Source of the DNA: Agromyces larvae
Lineage (GTDB): Bacteria > Actinomycetota > Actinomycetes > Actinomycetales > Microbacteriaceae
DNA: 64,000 nucleotides
NCBI RefSeq assembly: GCF_022811705.1
Contig: NZ_CP094528.1
Location: 1,178,001 to 1,242,000, forward strand
Direction of reading: 5' to 3'
A program made the position numbers and the translations under genes. Shown piece after piece: positions 18,797-28,584 of this stretch. Positions within the stretch are counted from its first letter, which is position 1. The number at the start of each line of letters is the position of its first letter. The notes under the pieces were generated by a model. That model was not told the origin of the DNA. It was given only the letters and a program-made list of their open reading frames with translations, and did not search any database.

Positions 18797-20523
18797 CAGG
18801 ACTCCTTGCCCTCGTCGGAGCCGGCGCCGACAGCGGCCGCCGCTTTCCGCTCGGCGATCGTCTGGCGCTTCTGCGCCTCCTTCGAGCTCGAGGCGACCTT
18901 GCGGGCCGGCACGGTGCTCGGCTTGCGGAACTCGGCGCGTCCGCGGTACACGGCGCCCAGCGCGTTCGGGTCGAGCCCCGACCACGGGTTGCCGCTCGAG
19001 AAGAACCGGGTCTGGGCGAGCAGCTGCAGCATGGGGTGCGTGAACAGGATCACGATCACCACGTCGATCACGGTCGTGAGGCCGAGTGTGTACGCGAAGC
19101 CCTTCACGCTGCCGACCGCGAGGATGAACAGCACGATGGCCGCGAGCAGGTTGACGCCCTTCGAGGCGAGCACCGTGCGGAACGCCCGCTTCCAGCCGGC
19201 TTCGACGGCGCCGACGAGCGGCCTCCCGTCGCGCAGCTCGTCTCTCACACGTTCGAAGTAGATGATGAACGAGTCGGCGGTGAAGCCGATCGCGACGATC
19301 AGGCCCGCGACCCCCGCGAGCGAGAGACGGTACCCCTCGCGCCAGGAGAGGATCGTGATCATCAGGTACGTGATGATGCCCGCGATCACCAGCGATGCGA
19401 TCGTGACCGAGGCCAGGGCGCGGTACTGGAACACCGTGTAGATCACGACCAGGATGAGGCCGATGAGGCCGGCGATGAGGCCCGCCTGCAGCTGAGCCGT
19501 GCCGAGGGTCGGCGCGATCGTGTCGGAGGACTGCACCGTGAAGCTGATCGGCAGCGCGCCGAACTTCAGCTGATCGGCCAGCGCCTTCGACGTCTCCTGG
19601 TCGAAGCTGCCGGTGATCTGCGGCCGGCCGTCGGTGATGATCCCGTTCATCGACGGCGCGGACAGCACCGCGCCGTCGAGCACGAACGCGAACTGGTCGC
19701 GCGGCGACTCGCCGGACAGGCCGTACAACCGGGTCGACACCTTCGCGAAGTCCTGAGTGCCCTCGTCGTCGAAGACGATGTTGACCGCCCACTGCCCCGT
19801 GTTCGCGCCGGTCGAGGTCTGGACGGTGCCGTTCGTGGCGTCGACGATGTTCGCGCCGCTCACCTCGACCGGACCGAGCAGGTACTTGACCGCGCGGCTC
19901 TGGTCGCACGTGACGAGGGGCTCACCGGCGGGAGCCGCGCTGGTGTCGCCGTCGTCGAGGCTGGAGCAGTCGAACGTGTCGAACTGGTTCTGCAGCGCCG
20001 GGGTGACCCAGTTGAGGTCGCTGCCGTCGGTGGGCTCGACGGTGGGCGTTGCCTCGAGCTCTTCCTCGGGGGCGGCGGTCTCGGTCGGCGAGGCCGCCTC
20101 GCTCGTCGTCGCACCGCTCGCGAGCAGGACGGGCCGCAGCTCGAGCTTCGACGACTGCTGGATGCGGCTGCGGGTCTGGTCGTCGAGTTCGCCGGGGATG
20201 CGGACGACGACGTTCGAGCCCTCGGTGTTGATCTCGGACTCGGACACGCCCGACGCGTCGATGCGCTGTCGGATGATCGACACCGCCTGGTCGAGCTGCT
20301 CCTGCGACGCGGTCTGCCCCTCTTCGAGCTGCGGCGCGAGGATGATCTCGGTGCCGCCCTCGAGGTCGAGCGCGAGCTTCGGAGTCCACGATCCCCCGCC
20401 CCAGATCACGCCGGCGGCGTTGATCGCGAAGAGGCCGGCGATGATGACGCCGAGCCACGTGAGGGAGCGCCAGGCCTTGCGGACCGGCGTCGGTCGGGAC
20501 GACCGCTTCTTGGGTGCAGCCAC
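18796..20523 (-). CDS. secD: Protein translocase subunit SecD
   Basis: 575 residues. It has an N-terminal span (LTWLGVIIAGLFAINAAGVIW), the D1 motif LDLEGGTEIILAP, and a large extracytoplasmic P1 domain with an actinobacterial Glu/Thr/Ala-rich insert near residues 130-165. The SecD signature DSFIIYFERVRDELRDGR and the C-terminal six-helix bundle complete it. The last 60 residues are a charged cytoplasmic tail. GTG start at 20523 with a purine-rich leader. One-base overlap with secF. Confidence 0.96.
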   Translation of the reverse strand: MAAPKKRSSRPTPVRKAWRSLTWLGVIIAGLFAINAAGVIWGGGSWTPKLALDLEGGTEIILAPQLEEGQTASQEQLDQAVSIIRQRIDASGVSESEINTEGSNVVVRIPGELDDQTRSRIQQSSKLELRPVLLASGATTSEAASPTETAAPEEELEATPTVEPTDGSDLNWVTPALQNQFDTFDCSSLDDGDTSAAPAGEPLVTCDQSRAVKYLLGPVEVSGANIVDATNGTVQTSTGANTGQWAVNIVFDDEGTQDFAKVSTRLYGLSGESPRDQFAFVLDGAVLSAPSMNGIITDGRPQITGSFDQETSKALADQLKFGALPISFTVQSSDTIAPTLGTAQLQAGLIAGLIGLILVVIYTVFQYRALASVTIASLVIAGIITYLMITILSWREGYRLSLAGVAGLIVAIGFTADSFIIYFERVRDELRDGRPLVGAVEAGWKRAFRTVLASKGVNLLAAIVLFILAVGSVKGFAYTLGLTTVIDVVIVILFTHPMLQLLAQTRFFSSGNPWSGLDPNALGAVYRGRAEFRKPSTVPARKVASSSKEAQKRQTIAERKAAAAVGAGSDEGKES

Positions 20524-20590
20524 GGTTCTGCTTTCTCTGCAGGAGCCCGCGCGTCATCGCGCGGGCGGAGCCTCGATGGAGTGGGGGTGC

Positions 20591-20971
20591 CTAGTCGTCG
20601 GACTTCTTGGCGTCGGGCGTCTCGTCGACGGGCGACTCGAGGCGCTCGCCGAACTCGGGCTCGCCCTCGAGGGCCGCCGCGGGCTCGTCGTCGTCGACGG
20701 ACTCGGCAGGCTCGACGACGCGCGCGACCGTCTGCCGGTGCACGGTGAGCACCGTGCCGGGCGTGGTCTCGACGAGCACCTGGTTCTCTTCCTCGTCCAT
20801 CGAGAGGATGGTGCCGAAGACGCCGAAGTTGGTCATCACCTTCGCACCCGGCTGCACCTTGGACTGGAGCTCGCGGGCCTCGGCCTGGCGCTTGCGCGAG
20901 TTGCGGAACATGAAGAAGATCAGGACCGCCAGCACGGCGAGCATGATGATTTCGAACGGGCCGAATTGCAT
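20591..20971 (-). CDS. yajC: Preprotein translocase subunit YajC
   Basis: Small single-span partner of SecDF. 126 residues: MQFGPFEIIMLAVLAVLIFFMF membrane segment, then NSRKRQAEARELQSKVQPGAKVMTNFGVFGTI, the family core, and an acidic C-terminal tail typical of actinobacteria. The ATG at 20971 with GGAAGG nine bases upstream is chosen; an earlier ATG would add a basic, non-conserved dozen residues. It lies 72 bp after ruvB and 67 bp before secD. Confidence 0.94.
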   Translation of the reverse strand: MQFGPFEIIMLAVLAVLIFFMFRNSRKRQAEARELQSKVQPGAKVMTNFGVFGTILSMDEEENQVLVETTPGTVLTVHRQTVARVVEPAESVDDDEPAAALEGEPEFGERLESPVDETPDAKKSDD

Positions 20972-21043
20972 GAGGGGAGACCTTCCGATGTGCGCGCGCT
21001 GGCGCACGGAGTTGAAAGCGGGACGGGCCGGAGCCTCTACGGA

Positions 21044-22108
21044 TTATAGGTCATCGAGCGGAAGGGCGGCTTCGACCGCGGATGTCGCGGGCTGACGCCC
21101 GAAATGCCGCCACGCGGCGGGAGTCGCGACACGGCCGCGGGGCGTGCGCGTCAGCAGGCCGATGCGCACGAGGAACGGCTCGACGACCGCCTCGATGGTC
21201 TCGGCCTCTTCGCCGACGGAGACGGCCAACGTGTTCAGCCCCACGGGGCCGCCGTCGAAGCGCGTGAGGATCGTCTCCATGACGGCGCGGTCGAGCCGGT
21301 CGAGCCCGAGCGCATCGACGTCGTAGAGTTCGAGCGCCGCCCGCACGCCCGCGAGGTCGGCGCGAGCGCGCTCGGACCCGCCCGAGTGCACGAGCGTGTA
21401 GTCGCGGACCCGCCGCAGCAGCCGGTTCGCGATCCGCGGTGTTCCGCGGCAACGGCCGGCGATCTCGGCGACCGCCTCGCGGTCGATCGCGAGCCCGAGC
21501 ATGCCCGCCGCGCGGGCGAGCACCTGCTCGAGTTCGGCCTCGTCGTAGAACTCGAGGTGCGCGGTGAACCCGAAGCGGTCGCGCAGCGGATTCGGCAGCA
21601 GGCCTGCGCGCGTGGTCGCGCCGACGAGCGTGAAGGGTGCGAGATCGAGCGGCACGCTCGTCGCGCCGGCGCCCTTGCCCACCATGATGTCGATGCGGAA
21701 GTCCTCCATCGCGAGGTACAGCATCTCTTCGGCGGAGCGCGCCATGCGGTGGATCTCATCGATGAACAGGACCTCGCCGGGCACCAGCGACGAGAGGATC
21801 GCGGCGAGGTCGCCGGCGTGCTGGATGGCGGGCCCGCTCGACATGCGCAGCGGTCGCCCGCCCTCGTGGGCGACGATCATCGCCAGGGTCGTCTTGCCGA
21901 GCCCGGGCGGGCCCGCGAGCAGGATGTGATCGGGCGTGCGCTGCTGGAGCGCGGCGGCGGACAGGAGCAGCTGCAACTGCCCCCGAACCCGGGACTGCCC
22001 GACGAACTCGCCGAGACTGCGCGGGCGCAACGCGCCCTCGAACGCGAGCTCGGCTTCGGACGCGAGCGCCGGATCGGTGAGATCGAGGTCGTCGGCGCCG
22101 TCGGTCAT
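21044..22108 (-). CDS. ruvB: Holliday junction branch-migration ATPase RuvB
   Basis: Hexameric AAA+ motor that drives branch migration with RuvA. 354 residues: [18 protein letters not shown], Walker [16 protein letters not shown] near residue 70, Walker [10 protein letters not shown], sensor region [20 protein letters not shown], and C-terminal winged helix with [12 protein letters not shown] and [15 protein letters not shown]. The ATG at 22108 overlaps the ruvA stop as ATGA. Confidence 0.97.
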   Translation of the reverse strand: MTDGADDLDLTDPALASEAELAFEGALRPRSLGEFVGQSRVRGQLQLLLSAAALQQRTPDHILLAGPPGLGKTTLAMIVAHEGGRPLRMSSGPAIQHAGDLAAILSSLVPGEVLFIDEIHRMARSAEEMLYLAMEDFRIDIMVGKGAGATSVPLDLAPFTLVGATTRAGLLPNPLRDRFGFTAHLEFYDEAELEQVLARAAGMLGLAIDREAVAEIAGRCRGTPRIANRLLRRVRDYTLVHSGGSERARADLAGVRAALELYDVDALGLDRLDRAVMETILTRFDGGPVGLNTLAVSVGEEAETIEAVVEPFLVRIGLLTRTPRGRVATPAAWRHFGRQPATSAVEAALPLDDL

Positions 22109-22728
22109 CGCGCCCTCCCGACGGACTGGGCCGGGCCGAGCCGGCCGAGCGCGAGACGCAGCAGTGCGGGCACGGAGGTCGCGTCGGCCTCGGATGCCTC
22201 GGCGAGGGTCTGCTCGACCGCATCGGCGGCGAGCTTCTCGCTCCACCCGAGCCCGGTGAGCGCGGCGAGCACGCTGTCGGCCACTCCCCCCGTCGCGACG
22301 GGCGCGGCGGAGGGTCGGGACGCGGTGGGCGGGGCGAGCTTGCCCGCGAGCGAGAGCACGATCAGCTTCGCCGTCTTCGGCCCGATGCCGCTGACCTTGC
22401 GGAACGCCGCATCGTGCTCGGCGTGCACCGCTTCGGCGATCTGGTCGGGCGAGAGCGCCGACAGCACGCCGAGCGCCGACTTCGGCCCGACGCCGGTGAC
22501 GCCGATGAGCAGTTCGAACACGTCGAGCTCGTCGCGGGTCGCGAACCCGAACAGCGTGAGCGAGTCGTCGCGCACGACGAGCGACGTGTGCACCGTGAGC
22601 TCGGCGCCCTCGCGGCTCGCGAGCGCGAGCGCGGGCGTGGTGTTGACGTGGAAGCCGACGCCGCCGACGTCGATGACGACGGAACTGCCGGCCGCGGCGA
22701 GCACCCGCCCGCGAAGTGAGGAGATCAC
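22105..22728 (-). CDS. ruvA: Holliday junction DNA-binding protein RuvA
   Basis: Binds four-way junctions and loads RuvB. 207 residues starting [22 protein letters not shown] fold, then tandem helix-hairpin-helix motifs ([40 protein letters not shown]), and a C-terminal RuvB-interacting domain ending near the stop. Coupled by four-base overlaps with both ruvC and ruvB. Confidence 0.97.
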   Translation of the reverse strand: MISSLRGRVLAAAGSSVVIDVGGVGFHVNTTPALALASREGAELTVHTSLVVRDDSLTLFGFATRDELDVFELLIGVTGVGPKSALGVLSALSPDQIAEAVHAEHDAAFRKVSGIGPKTAKLIVLSLAGKLAPPTASRPSAAPVATGGVADSVLAALTGLGWSEKLAADAVEQTLAEASEADATSVPALLRLALGRLGPAQSVGRAR

Positions 22729-23342
22729 TCCCTCAGCCTACGGGCGGCCCCCGACACGGCCGCGGAGCGCTCCGCGGCGATCCACGCACGCTGCGCCGGC
22801 GTCAGCCCCGGAGCATCCGCCTCGACGCGCCCGATCGATGCCGCATCCCGAACCGCCTCGCCCGCGACGCCGCCGGTGCGCCACGCGTGGCAGATCGCGA
22901 GGGCGAGCGCATCGGCCGCGTCGGCCGGCTTGGGCATCGCGTCGAGGCCGAGGATGCGCGCGACCATCGTGCCGACCTGCTTCTTGTCCGCCCGCCCGTA
23001 CCCCGTGATCGCGGCCTTCACCTCGCTCGGCGTGTGCAGGGCGACGGGCAGTTCGCGCCGAGCCGCGATGAGCATCGCCACCCCCGAGATCTGCGCCGTG
23101 CCCATGATGGTCGAGACATCCGATCTCGCGAAGACCCGTTCGAGCGCGACCGCCTGCGGTCGATGCTCGTCGAACACCGCCTCGAGTCCGTCGGCGATGC
23201 GGCGCAACCGCCGCTCGATCGACAGGTCCGTCGGCGAGCGCAGCACGACGACGTCGACGAGCGTCGCGGTGCGATCGGGCGCGACGTCGACCACGCCCAC
23301 ACCGCAGCGGGTGAGCCCCGGGTCGACGCCGAGCACCCGCAC
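22725..23342 (-). CDS. ruvC: Crossover junction endodeoxyribonuclease RuvC
   Basis: Cuts Holliday junctions symmetrically. 205 residues starting [19 protein letters not shown] with the first catalytic aspartate. The catalytic glutamate lies in [10 protein letters not shown] and the acidic pair in [18 protein letters not shown] short C-terminal extension is typical of actinobacteria. GTG start at 23342, ten bases after the yebC stop. No LexA-type box was found upstream of this cluster. Confidence 0.96.
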   Translation of the reverse strand: MRVLGVDPGLTRCGVGVVDVAPDRTATLVDVVVLRSPTDLSIERRLRRIADGLEAVFDEHRPQAVALERVFARSDVSTIMGTAQISGVAMLIAARRELPVALHTPSEVKAAITGYGRADKKQVGTMVARILGLDAMPKPADAADALALAICHAWRTGGVAGEAVRDAASIGRVEADAPGLTPAQRAWIAAERSAAVSGAARRLRE

Positions 23343-23352
23343 GGCGACCGGC

Positions 23353-24108
23353 CTACTCCGCCTCGAGTTCGGCCTGCACCTCGGGGGTCAGGTCGAAGTT
23401 CGAGTACACGTTCTGCACGTCGTCGCTGTCCTCCAGCGCGTCGATGAGACGGAACACCTTGCGTGCGGTGTCGGCATCGATCTCGACCTTCAGGTTCGGC
23501 ACGAACTCGATGTCGGCCGACTCGTAGTCGAGACCCGCCTCCTGCAGCGCCTTGCGCACGCTCACCAGGTCGGACGGGTCGGTGATGACCTCGAAGCCCT
23601 GCGCGTGCGGCTCGATCTCCTCCGCGCCGGCCTCGAGCGCGGCCATCATGACGTCGTCCTCCGTCGTGCCCTCGCCCGAGACCACGATGACGCCCTTGCG
23701 GGTGAAGTTGTACGCGACCGAACCGGGGTCGGCCAGGGTGCCGCCGTTGCGGCTGAGGCCCGTGCGCACCTCGGCGGCCGCCCGGTTCTTGTTGTCGGTC
23801 AACACCTCGACCATGAGCGCGACGCCCGACGGGCCGTACGCCTCGTACGTGATCGACTGGTACTCGACCGCCTCGCCGCCGATGCCGGCGCCGCGCTTGA
23901 TGGCGCGGTCGATGTTGTCGTTCGGCACCGACGTCTTCTTGGCCTTCTGCACCGCGTCGTACAGGGTCGGGTTGCCGTTCAGGTCGGCGCCGCCGAGCTT
24001 GGCCGCGACCTCGATGTTCTTGATGAGCTTCGCGAACGACTTCGCGCGGCGCGCGTCGATGACGGCCTTCTTGTGCTTGGTCGTCGCCCACTTGGAATGC
24101 CCGGACAT
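23353..24108 (-). CDS. YebC/PmpR family protein
   Basis: 251-residue member of the YebC family, known as a transcription regulator in some bacteria and, for related members, as a translation factor easing proline stretches. It begins [20 protein letters not shown], the family signature, with [30 protein letters not shown] and [23 protein letters not shown] start at 24108 with CAGGAG seven bases before. First gene of the ruv cluster; 114-bp upstream gap holds a palindrome and a probable -10. Confidence 0.93.
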   Translation of the reverse strand: MSGHSKWATTKHKKAVIDARRAKSFAKLIKNIEVAAKLGGADLNGNPTLYDAVQKAKKTSVPNDNIDRAIKRGAGIGGEAVEYQSITYEAYGPSGVALMVEVLTDNKNRAAAEVRTGLSRNGGTLADPGSVAYNFTRKGVIVVSGEGTTEDDVMMAALEAGAEEIEPHAQGFEVITDPSDLVSVRKALQEAGLDYESADIEFVPNLKVEIDADTARKVFRLIDALEDSDDVQNVYSNFDLTPEVQAELEAE

Positions 24109-24129
24109 GCTGCTCCTGAATCCTGTCGA

Positions 24130-24159
24130 GGCGGGTGCACCCGCCGGCGAACCATTCTA
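24130..24159 (-). promoter_or_regulatory. Probable yebC promoter with 16-bp palindrome in the leader
   Basis: Minus-strand -10-like TAGAAT at 24154-24159, followed by a perfect palindrome GGCGGGTGCACCCGCC at 24130-24145 in the 5' leader of yebC. It may be an operator or an RNA hairpin. Confidence 0.4.
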
Positions 24160-24222
24160 GGGCAGGGTGCCGCGTGCGGCCGGGCCGACGGGCGGGGCCG
24201 GGCGAGGCTGCGCCAGGCGGGC

Positions 24223-24747
24223 TCAGCCGGCCAGTTTGACCAGGGTGCGCAGGTTGCGGTTCGTGGTGGTCCGCTTGAAACGCGCCCGCGACAGGAGCTT
24301 CGCGAACGGCGTGTCGGTCGTCGTGCCCTTCACGGGGTTCCAGTACACGACCCGGTCGCCGCGCGCGATCGGGTCGACGGCCGGGTCGAGGCCCTCGCCT
24401 CGGGCGAGTTCGTCGAGCACGGATGCCTCGGATGCGAACACCACCCACGGCTGGCGCGACGCGTCGTCGGCATCGAACGGGAACGCGTCGATCACGGCGC
24501 GCACGTGCTCGGCGGTGGTGAGCACGATCCACGCGTCGTACCCGAACCGCTCGGCGAGCGCGGCCTCGATCTCGCGCTTCAGCGCGGCGGCATCCGTGCG
24601 CGGGCTCTCGAACGCGACGTTCCCGCTCGCGAGCACCGTGCGCGCCCCCTCGAATCCGAGCCCGTCGAACAGCTCGCGCAGTTCGGCGGAACGGATCGTG
24701 ATGCCGTTGACGTTGACGCCGCGCAGCAGCGCGATGAACGAGGTCAT
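24223..24747 (-). CDS. DUF1697 family protein
   Basis: 174-residue protein typical of DUF1697: TSFIALLRGVNVNGITIRSAELRELFDGLG at the N-terminus, VLASGNVAFES, and a C-terminal VYWNPVKGTTTDTPFAKLL followed by RNLRTLVKLAG. The family has no established biochemical role. ATG at 24747 follows TACGCT by exactly six bases with no Shine-Dalgarno, so the mRNA is probably leaderless. It stands alone between the hemerythrin-like gene and yebC on the same strand. Confidence 0.9.
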   Translation of the reverse strand: MTSFIALLRGVNVNGITIRSAELRELFDGLGFEGARTVLASGNVAFESPRTDAAALKREIEAALAERFGYDAWIVLTTAEHVRAVIDAFPFDADDASRQPWVVFASEASVLDELARGEGLDPAVDPIARGDRVVYWNPVKGTTTDTPFAKLLSRARFKRTTTNRNLRTLVKLAG

Positions 24748-24753
24748 GCGGTC

Positions 24754-24759
24754 AGCGTA
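24754..24759 (-). promoter_or_regulatory. Putative -10 element of leaderless DUF1697 gene
   Basis: Minus-strand TACGCT, six bases (gaccgc), then ATG at 24747. It is the same hexamer and spacing as at rarA. Confidence 0.5.
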
Positions 24760-24801
24760 CGGCCCGCTGCATTGCCCGACGCGGCCGGACGCGATGCGGG
24801 C

Positions 24802-25551
24802 TCAGACGAGCGCGGGCATCCCGGTCGGGAACGTCGCACGCTGCCAGGCCGTGTACTTGCGCTTGAGCAGCACGAGCCAGAGCAGCCGCACCGGCGCCGG
24901 CAGGTTGCGCCGCGACCAGTCGTCGCGATCCGTGGCGGGCACCGCGTCGATCATGAGGCCGAGCTGGATGGGCACGCGATCCTTCGGGATGAGCGTGCGG
25001 CCGTGCTCGGCCATCTCATCCCACTCGCGCTGGCTGAGCTCCTCGGCGGCAACGGGCACGATGTCGGTCTCCTCCTGGCCGAGGTGCACGCCGAGCGTCG
25101 CGCCGATGTCGTCGAGGGCGGCGGCCAGCGCTTCGCCCGACTCGATGGACGCGTCGGCGCGCCAGGCCGCCACGAGCGGCGGCACCCGGTCGAGGAGGCC
25201 CGCGACGACCCGGTGCTGTTCGCGCATCAGCTCGACGGTGGCGCCGCAGGCCGGACGCCGGGACTCGAGGCGATCCCACATCGCCTCGTCCTCGCCCTCG
25301 TGGTGCACATGCAGGCCGAGGGTCATGAGGTCGACGGTGTCGGCGACGATCGCCGCGCGATCGGTGTCGCCCGGGAACACCTCGCGAACGAGCCGCGGCG
25401 CTTCGCGGAACCCCCACCGGAAGATGCGGTGGATGATCAGGATGTCCGAGGTGTCGCAGCCGGCCGTCTCACCCGCGGGAAGCGGCCCGGAGGTGCTGGG
25501 CAGTCGTGTCGTCATACCCGCCATCGAAGCGATGTATGCCTCGGACGGCAT
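24802..25551 (-). CDS. Hemerythrin-like domain protein
   Basis: 249 residues with the histidine/glutamate pattern of hemerythrin HHE domains: ILIIHRIFRWGFREA, LGLHVHHEGEDEAMWDRLES, LMREQHRVVAGLLDRV, LGVHLGQEETDIVPVAAEEL. Such four-helix proteins bind a di-iron centre and sense or bind O2 or NO. The exact ligand set cannot be fixed by eye. The ATG at 25551 lies five bases after the pdxT stop and has AGGGG eight bases before; later ATGs at 25524 and 25515 are possible. Position suggests cotranscription with pdxS-pdxT. Confidence 0.85.
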   Translation of the reverse strand: MPSEAYIASMAGMTTRLPSTSGPLPAGETAGCDTSDILIIHRIFRWGFREAPRLVREVFPGDTDRAAIVADTVDLMTLGLHVHHEGEDEAMWDRLESRRPACGATVELMREQHRVVAGLLDRVPPLVAAWRADASIESGEALAAALDDIGATLGVHLGQEETDIVPVAAEELSQREWDEMAEHGRTLIPKDRVPIQLGLMIDAVPATDRDDWSRRNLPAPVRLLWLVLLKRKYTAWQRATFPTGMPALV

Positions 25552-25556
25552 CAGGG

Positions 25557-26219
25557 TCACCCCTGATCGACGCGTGCCCGCACCTTCCGCAGGAAGTACT
25601 CGTGGAATCGGTGCTCGCCGGTGATCTCGGGGTGGAAGCTCGTGCCGAGCAGGCTGCCCTGCGAGACCGCGACGACCCGGCCGTCGGGCAGGGTCGCGAG
25701 CGCGGTGGCCGCCGACCCCACCGATTCGACGACCGGCCCGCGGATGAACACGGCGTGCACCGGCGGCTCGCCGAGCTCGGGGATGTCCAGGTCGGTCTCG
25801 AACGACTGGTTCTGCGAGCCGAACGCGTTGCGGCGCACCACGACGTCGAGGCCGCCGAGGCTCTGTTGACCGTCGATCGCGTCGAGCACCGTGTCGGCGA
25901 GCATGATCAGGCCTGCGCAGGTGCCGTACACCGGCAGGCCCGACGCGATCGCGGCCCGCAGCGGATCGGCGAGCCCGTAGGCGCGGGCGAGCTTGTCCAT
26001 CACGGTCGATTCGCCACCGGGGATGACCAGGCCGTCGATGCCGTCGAGATCCTGCGGCCGGCGCACCAGCGAGATCTCCGCGCCGAGGCCCGACAGCACG
26101 TGCGCGTGCTCGCGGAAGTCGCCCTGCAGCGCGAGCACCCCGACCCGGGGTGCGCCGGCGGCACGTGCGGCCGCCGACTCCCCCGCGTCGAGCGCGTCTT
26201 CGCGCAGCGTCGTGGTCAC
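25557..26219 (-). CDS. pdxT: PLP synthase glutaminase subunit PdxT
   Basis: Releases ammonia from glutamine for PdxS in de novo pyridoxal 5'-phosphate synthesis. The domain begins [18 protein letters not shown] and has [15 protein letters not shown]. The nucleophile cysteine is in [12 protein letters not shown], and the His-Glu pair in [19 protein letters not shown]. 220 residues, with an extra N-terminal segment of about 25 residues before the family start. GTG at 26219 overlaps the pdxS stop as GTGA, supporting the longer start and coupling, though an internal start is possible. Confidence 0.95.
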   Translation of the reverse strand: MTTTLREDALDAGESAAARAAGAPRVGVLALQGDFREHAHVLSGLGAEISLVRRPQDLDGIDGLVIPGGESTVMDKLARAYGLADPLRAAIASGLPVYGTCAGLIMLADTVLDAIDGQQSLGGLDVVVRRNAFGSQNQSFETDLDIPELGEPPVHAVFIRGPVVESVGSAATALATLPDGRVVAVSQGSLLGTSFHPEITGEHRFHEYFLRKVRARVDQG

Positions 26220-27106
26220 CAGCCGCGCTCGGCGAGCCGGTGCGGTGCGGGCAGGTCGCCGACATTGATGCCGACCATCGCCTCGCCGAGCCCGCGCGAG
26301 ACCTCGGCAATGACGCTCGGGTCGTCGTGGAAGGTGGTCGCCTTCACGATCGCCGCCGCGCGCTGCGCGGGGTTGCCCGACTTGAAGATGCCCGAGCCCA
26401 CGAACACGCCGTCGGCGCCGAGCTGCATCATCATCGCGGCATCCGCCGGGGTGGCGACGCCGCCCGCCGTGAAGAGCACGACCGGGAGCTTGCCGGTCTC
26501 GGCGACCTCGGCGACCAGCTCGTACGGGGCCTGCAGCTCTTTCGCGGCGACGTACAGCTCGTCTTTGGTCATCGAGCGGAGCGTGTTGATCTCGCTCGTG
26601 ATCTTGCGGATGTGCTTGGTCGCCTCGGACACGTCGCCCGTGCCGGCCTCGCCCTTGGAGCGGATCATCGCGGCGCCCTCGTTGATGCGGCGCAGCGCCT
26701 CGCCGAGGTTCGTCGCACCGCACACGAACGGCGTGGTGAACTGCCACTTGTCGATGTGGTTGACGTAGTCGGCGGGCGAGAGCACCTCGGACTCGTCGAT
26801 GTAGTCGACGTCGAGCGCCTGCAGCACCTGCGCCTCGACGAAGTGCCCGATGCGGGCCTTGGCCATGACCGGGATGGAGACCTCGGCGATGATCGCCTCG
26901 ATCAGATCGGGGTCGCTCATGCGGGCGACGCCGCCCTGCGCGCGGATGTCGGCCGGCACGCGCTCGAGCGCCATGACGGCGACGGCGCCGGCGTCCTCGG
27001 CGATGCGCGCCTGGTCGGGCGTGACGACGTCCATGATGACCCCGCCCTTCAGCATCTCGGCGAGGCCGCGCTTCACGCGGCTCGATCCGGTTTCGGCAGT
27101 GCTCAT
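26216..27106 (-). CDS. pdxS: PLP synthase subunit PdxS
   Basis: Builds PLP from ribose 5-phosphate, glyceraldehyde 3-phosphate and ammonia in the PdxS12-PdxT12 complex. 296 residues starting [20 protein letters not shown]. The catalytic lysine is in [15 protein letters not shown] and the second lysine in [14 protein letters not shown]. The phosphate-binding [29 protein letters not shown] follows. ATG at 27106 with GGAAGGA upstream. Divergent from the MocR-type regulator. Confidence 0.98.
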   Translation of the reverse strand: MSTAETGSSRVKRGLAEMLKGGVIMDVVTPDQARIAEDAGAVAVMALERVPADIRAQGGVARMSDPDLIEAIIAEVSIPVMAKARIGHFVEAQVLQALDVDYIDESEVLSPADYVNHIDKWQFTTPFVCGATNLGEALRRINEGAAMIRSKGEAGTGDVSEATKHIRKITSEINTLRSMTKDELYVAAKELQAPYELVAEVAETGKLPVVLFTAGGVATPADAAMMMQLGADGVFVGSGIFKSGNPAQRAAAIVKATTFHDDPSVIAEVSRGLGEAMVGINVGDLPAPHRLAERGW

Positions 27107-27165
27107 GTGGGGTTCCTTCCGGAGGGGTCGTGGCACGCGAGAAGGCGCGGAGACAACGGGGATGC

Positions 27166-27185
27166 TTGGCCTAGGCCAAAATGTA
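27166..27185. promoter_or_regulatory. Divergent pdxS/pdxR control region with perfect 14-bp palindrome
   Basis: TTGGCCTAGGCCAA at 27166-27179 is a perfect palindrome between the divergent pdxS and MocR genes. On the minus strand it is directly preceded by a -10-like TACATT (27180-27185), so it covers the expected pdxS transcription start. A plus-strand -10-like TACACT lies at 27200-27205, ten bases before the MocR start. It is a likely PdxR operator by position; the site itself is not one I know. Confidence 0.55.
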
Positions 27186-27215
27186 GCATGGACCGGGCCT
27201 ACACTCGGAGCTGCC

Positions 27216-28577
27216 ATGGAACGTGATGTCACCCTCCAGATCTCGGGCCGATCGGCCGCCGAGATCGCCGCCAGCGTGCGCGCGCTCATCGAGCGCGGCG
27301 AGCTGCCGCCGGGCGAGCCGCTGCCCCCCGTGCGCGCCCTCGCCGAGACGCTGGGCGTGAACCGCAACACCGCCGTGGCCGCCTACCGCCAGCTCACCCT
27401 CGCCGGCCTGGTCGTCACGCGCGGCCGCGGCGGCACGCACGTCGCCGACCACACGACCGTCGCGCAGGAGGGCTTCGCTGCCGACAGCGTGCTGCGCGAC
27501 GTCGCGACCGGCAACCCCGACCCCGACCTCATCCCCGATCCGTCGCTCGCCCTGGCCAGCGTGGCGGGCCGCCCCGTGCTGTACGGCGAACCGGTCGTCG
27601 ACCCCGGCCTCGAGGAGTGGGCGGGCGCCTGGATGGGCGCCGACCTCGCACCCGCCGAGGTGCGACTCACGATCACGAGCGGCGCAGCCGACGCGGTCGA
27701 GCGGTTGCTCGCCCAAGCACTCGTGCGCGACGACGCGGTCGCCCTCGAAGACCCCTGCTTCCTGACCAGCATCCACACGGTCCGCGTCGGCGGGTACCGC
27801 GCGGTGCCGGTGCCGGTCGACGACGAGGGCATGACGGTCGACGGGCTGCGCTCGGCGCTCGAGCAGGGCGTGCGTGCGGTCGTGTGCACGCCGCGTGCGC
27901 AGAACCCGACCGGTGCCAGCCTCACCGAACGGAGGGCACGCGACCTGCGGGCCGTCCTGCGCGCCCACCCGTATGTGCTCGTCATCGAGGACGACCACTT
28001 CTCGATGCTGTCGCGCCGTCCGTTCCACTCGCTCATCGGCCCCGAGCACCGCCGGTTCGCGCTCGTGCGCTCGGTGTCGAAGTTCCTCGGCCCAGACATG
28101 TGCCTGGCGGTCACGGCCTCCGACCCCGAGACGGCCGACCGGCTCGCGATGCGGCTGAGCCCCGGCACCACGTGGGTCAGCCATCTGCTGCAGCGGCTCG
28201 TGCTCGCCCTCGTCACGAACCCCGACGTCGTCACCGGCATCGAGGCCGCCGGGGCCCACTACGCCGACCGCAATCACGCGTTCGCCGAGCGGCTCACCGC
28301 GCTCGGCGTGCCGACCGAGGCCGGCGATGGGCTGAACCTCTGGGTCGCGCTGCCGGTGCCCGCGCGCGACGTGTCCGAGCAGCTCATGCGCCGCGGCTGG
28401 CTGGCACGGGCGGGCGACGCGTTCGCCCTCGACGAAGCCACCGACGCACCCGCGGCCCGCCGGCTGCGGCTCACCGTGCACGACCTGGCCGACGCCGACG
28501 CCGATCGACTCGCCGCCGACATCGCGGCCGCGGTGCGCGCCGCGGGCGGACGGCTCGTCGCCGCCGGAGTGGGATGA
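27216..28577 (+). CDS. pdxR: MocR/GntR-family PLP-dependent regulator (PdxR-type)
   Basis: 453 residues: winged-helix GntR domain at about 10-75 ([41 protein letters not shown]) fused to an aminotransferase-like fold. That fold has a PLP-binding region ([39 protein letters not shown]) and the presumptive Schiff-base lysine in [13 protein letters not shown]. MocR proteins sense PLP; those called PdxR activate pdxST. The divergent pdxS neighbour and the pyridoxal kinase seven bases downstream fit that role. ATG at 27216. The symbol is given by context. Confidence 0.88.
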   Translation: MERDVTLQISGRSAAEIAASVRALIERGELPPGEPLPPVRALAETLGVNRNTAVAAYRQLTLAGLVVTRGRGGTHVADHTTVAQEGFAADSVLRDVATGNPDPDLIPDPSLALASVAGRPVLYGEPVVDPGLEEWAGAWMGADLAPAEVRLTITSGAADAVERLLAQALVRDDAVALEDPCFLTSIHTVRVGGYRAVPVPVDDEGMTVDGLRSALEQGVRAVVCTPRAQNPTGASLTERRARDLRAVLRAHPYVLVIEDDHFSMLSRRPFHSLIGPEHRRFALVRSVSKFLGPDMCLAVTASDPETADRLAMRLSPGTTWVSHLLQRLVLALVTNPDVVTGIEAAGAHYADRNHAFAERLTALGVPTEAGDGLNLWVALPVPARDVSEQLMRRGWLARAGDAFALDEATDAPAARRLRLTVHDLADADADRLAADIAAAVRAAGGRLVAAGVG

Positions 28578-28584
28578 TCGATCG

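Noticed and set aside
22725..24222. LexA control of ruvCAB
   Set aside because: No CGAAC-N4-GTTCG site occurs upstream of ruvC or yebC; the only perfect box in the window precedes DUF6504.
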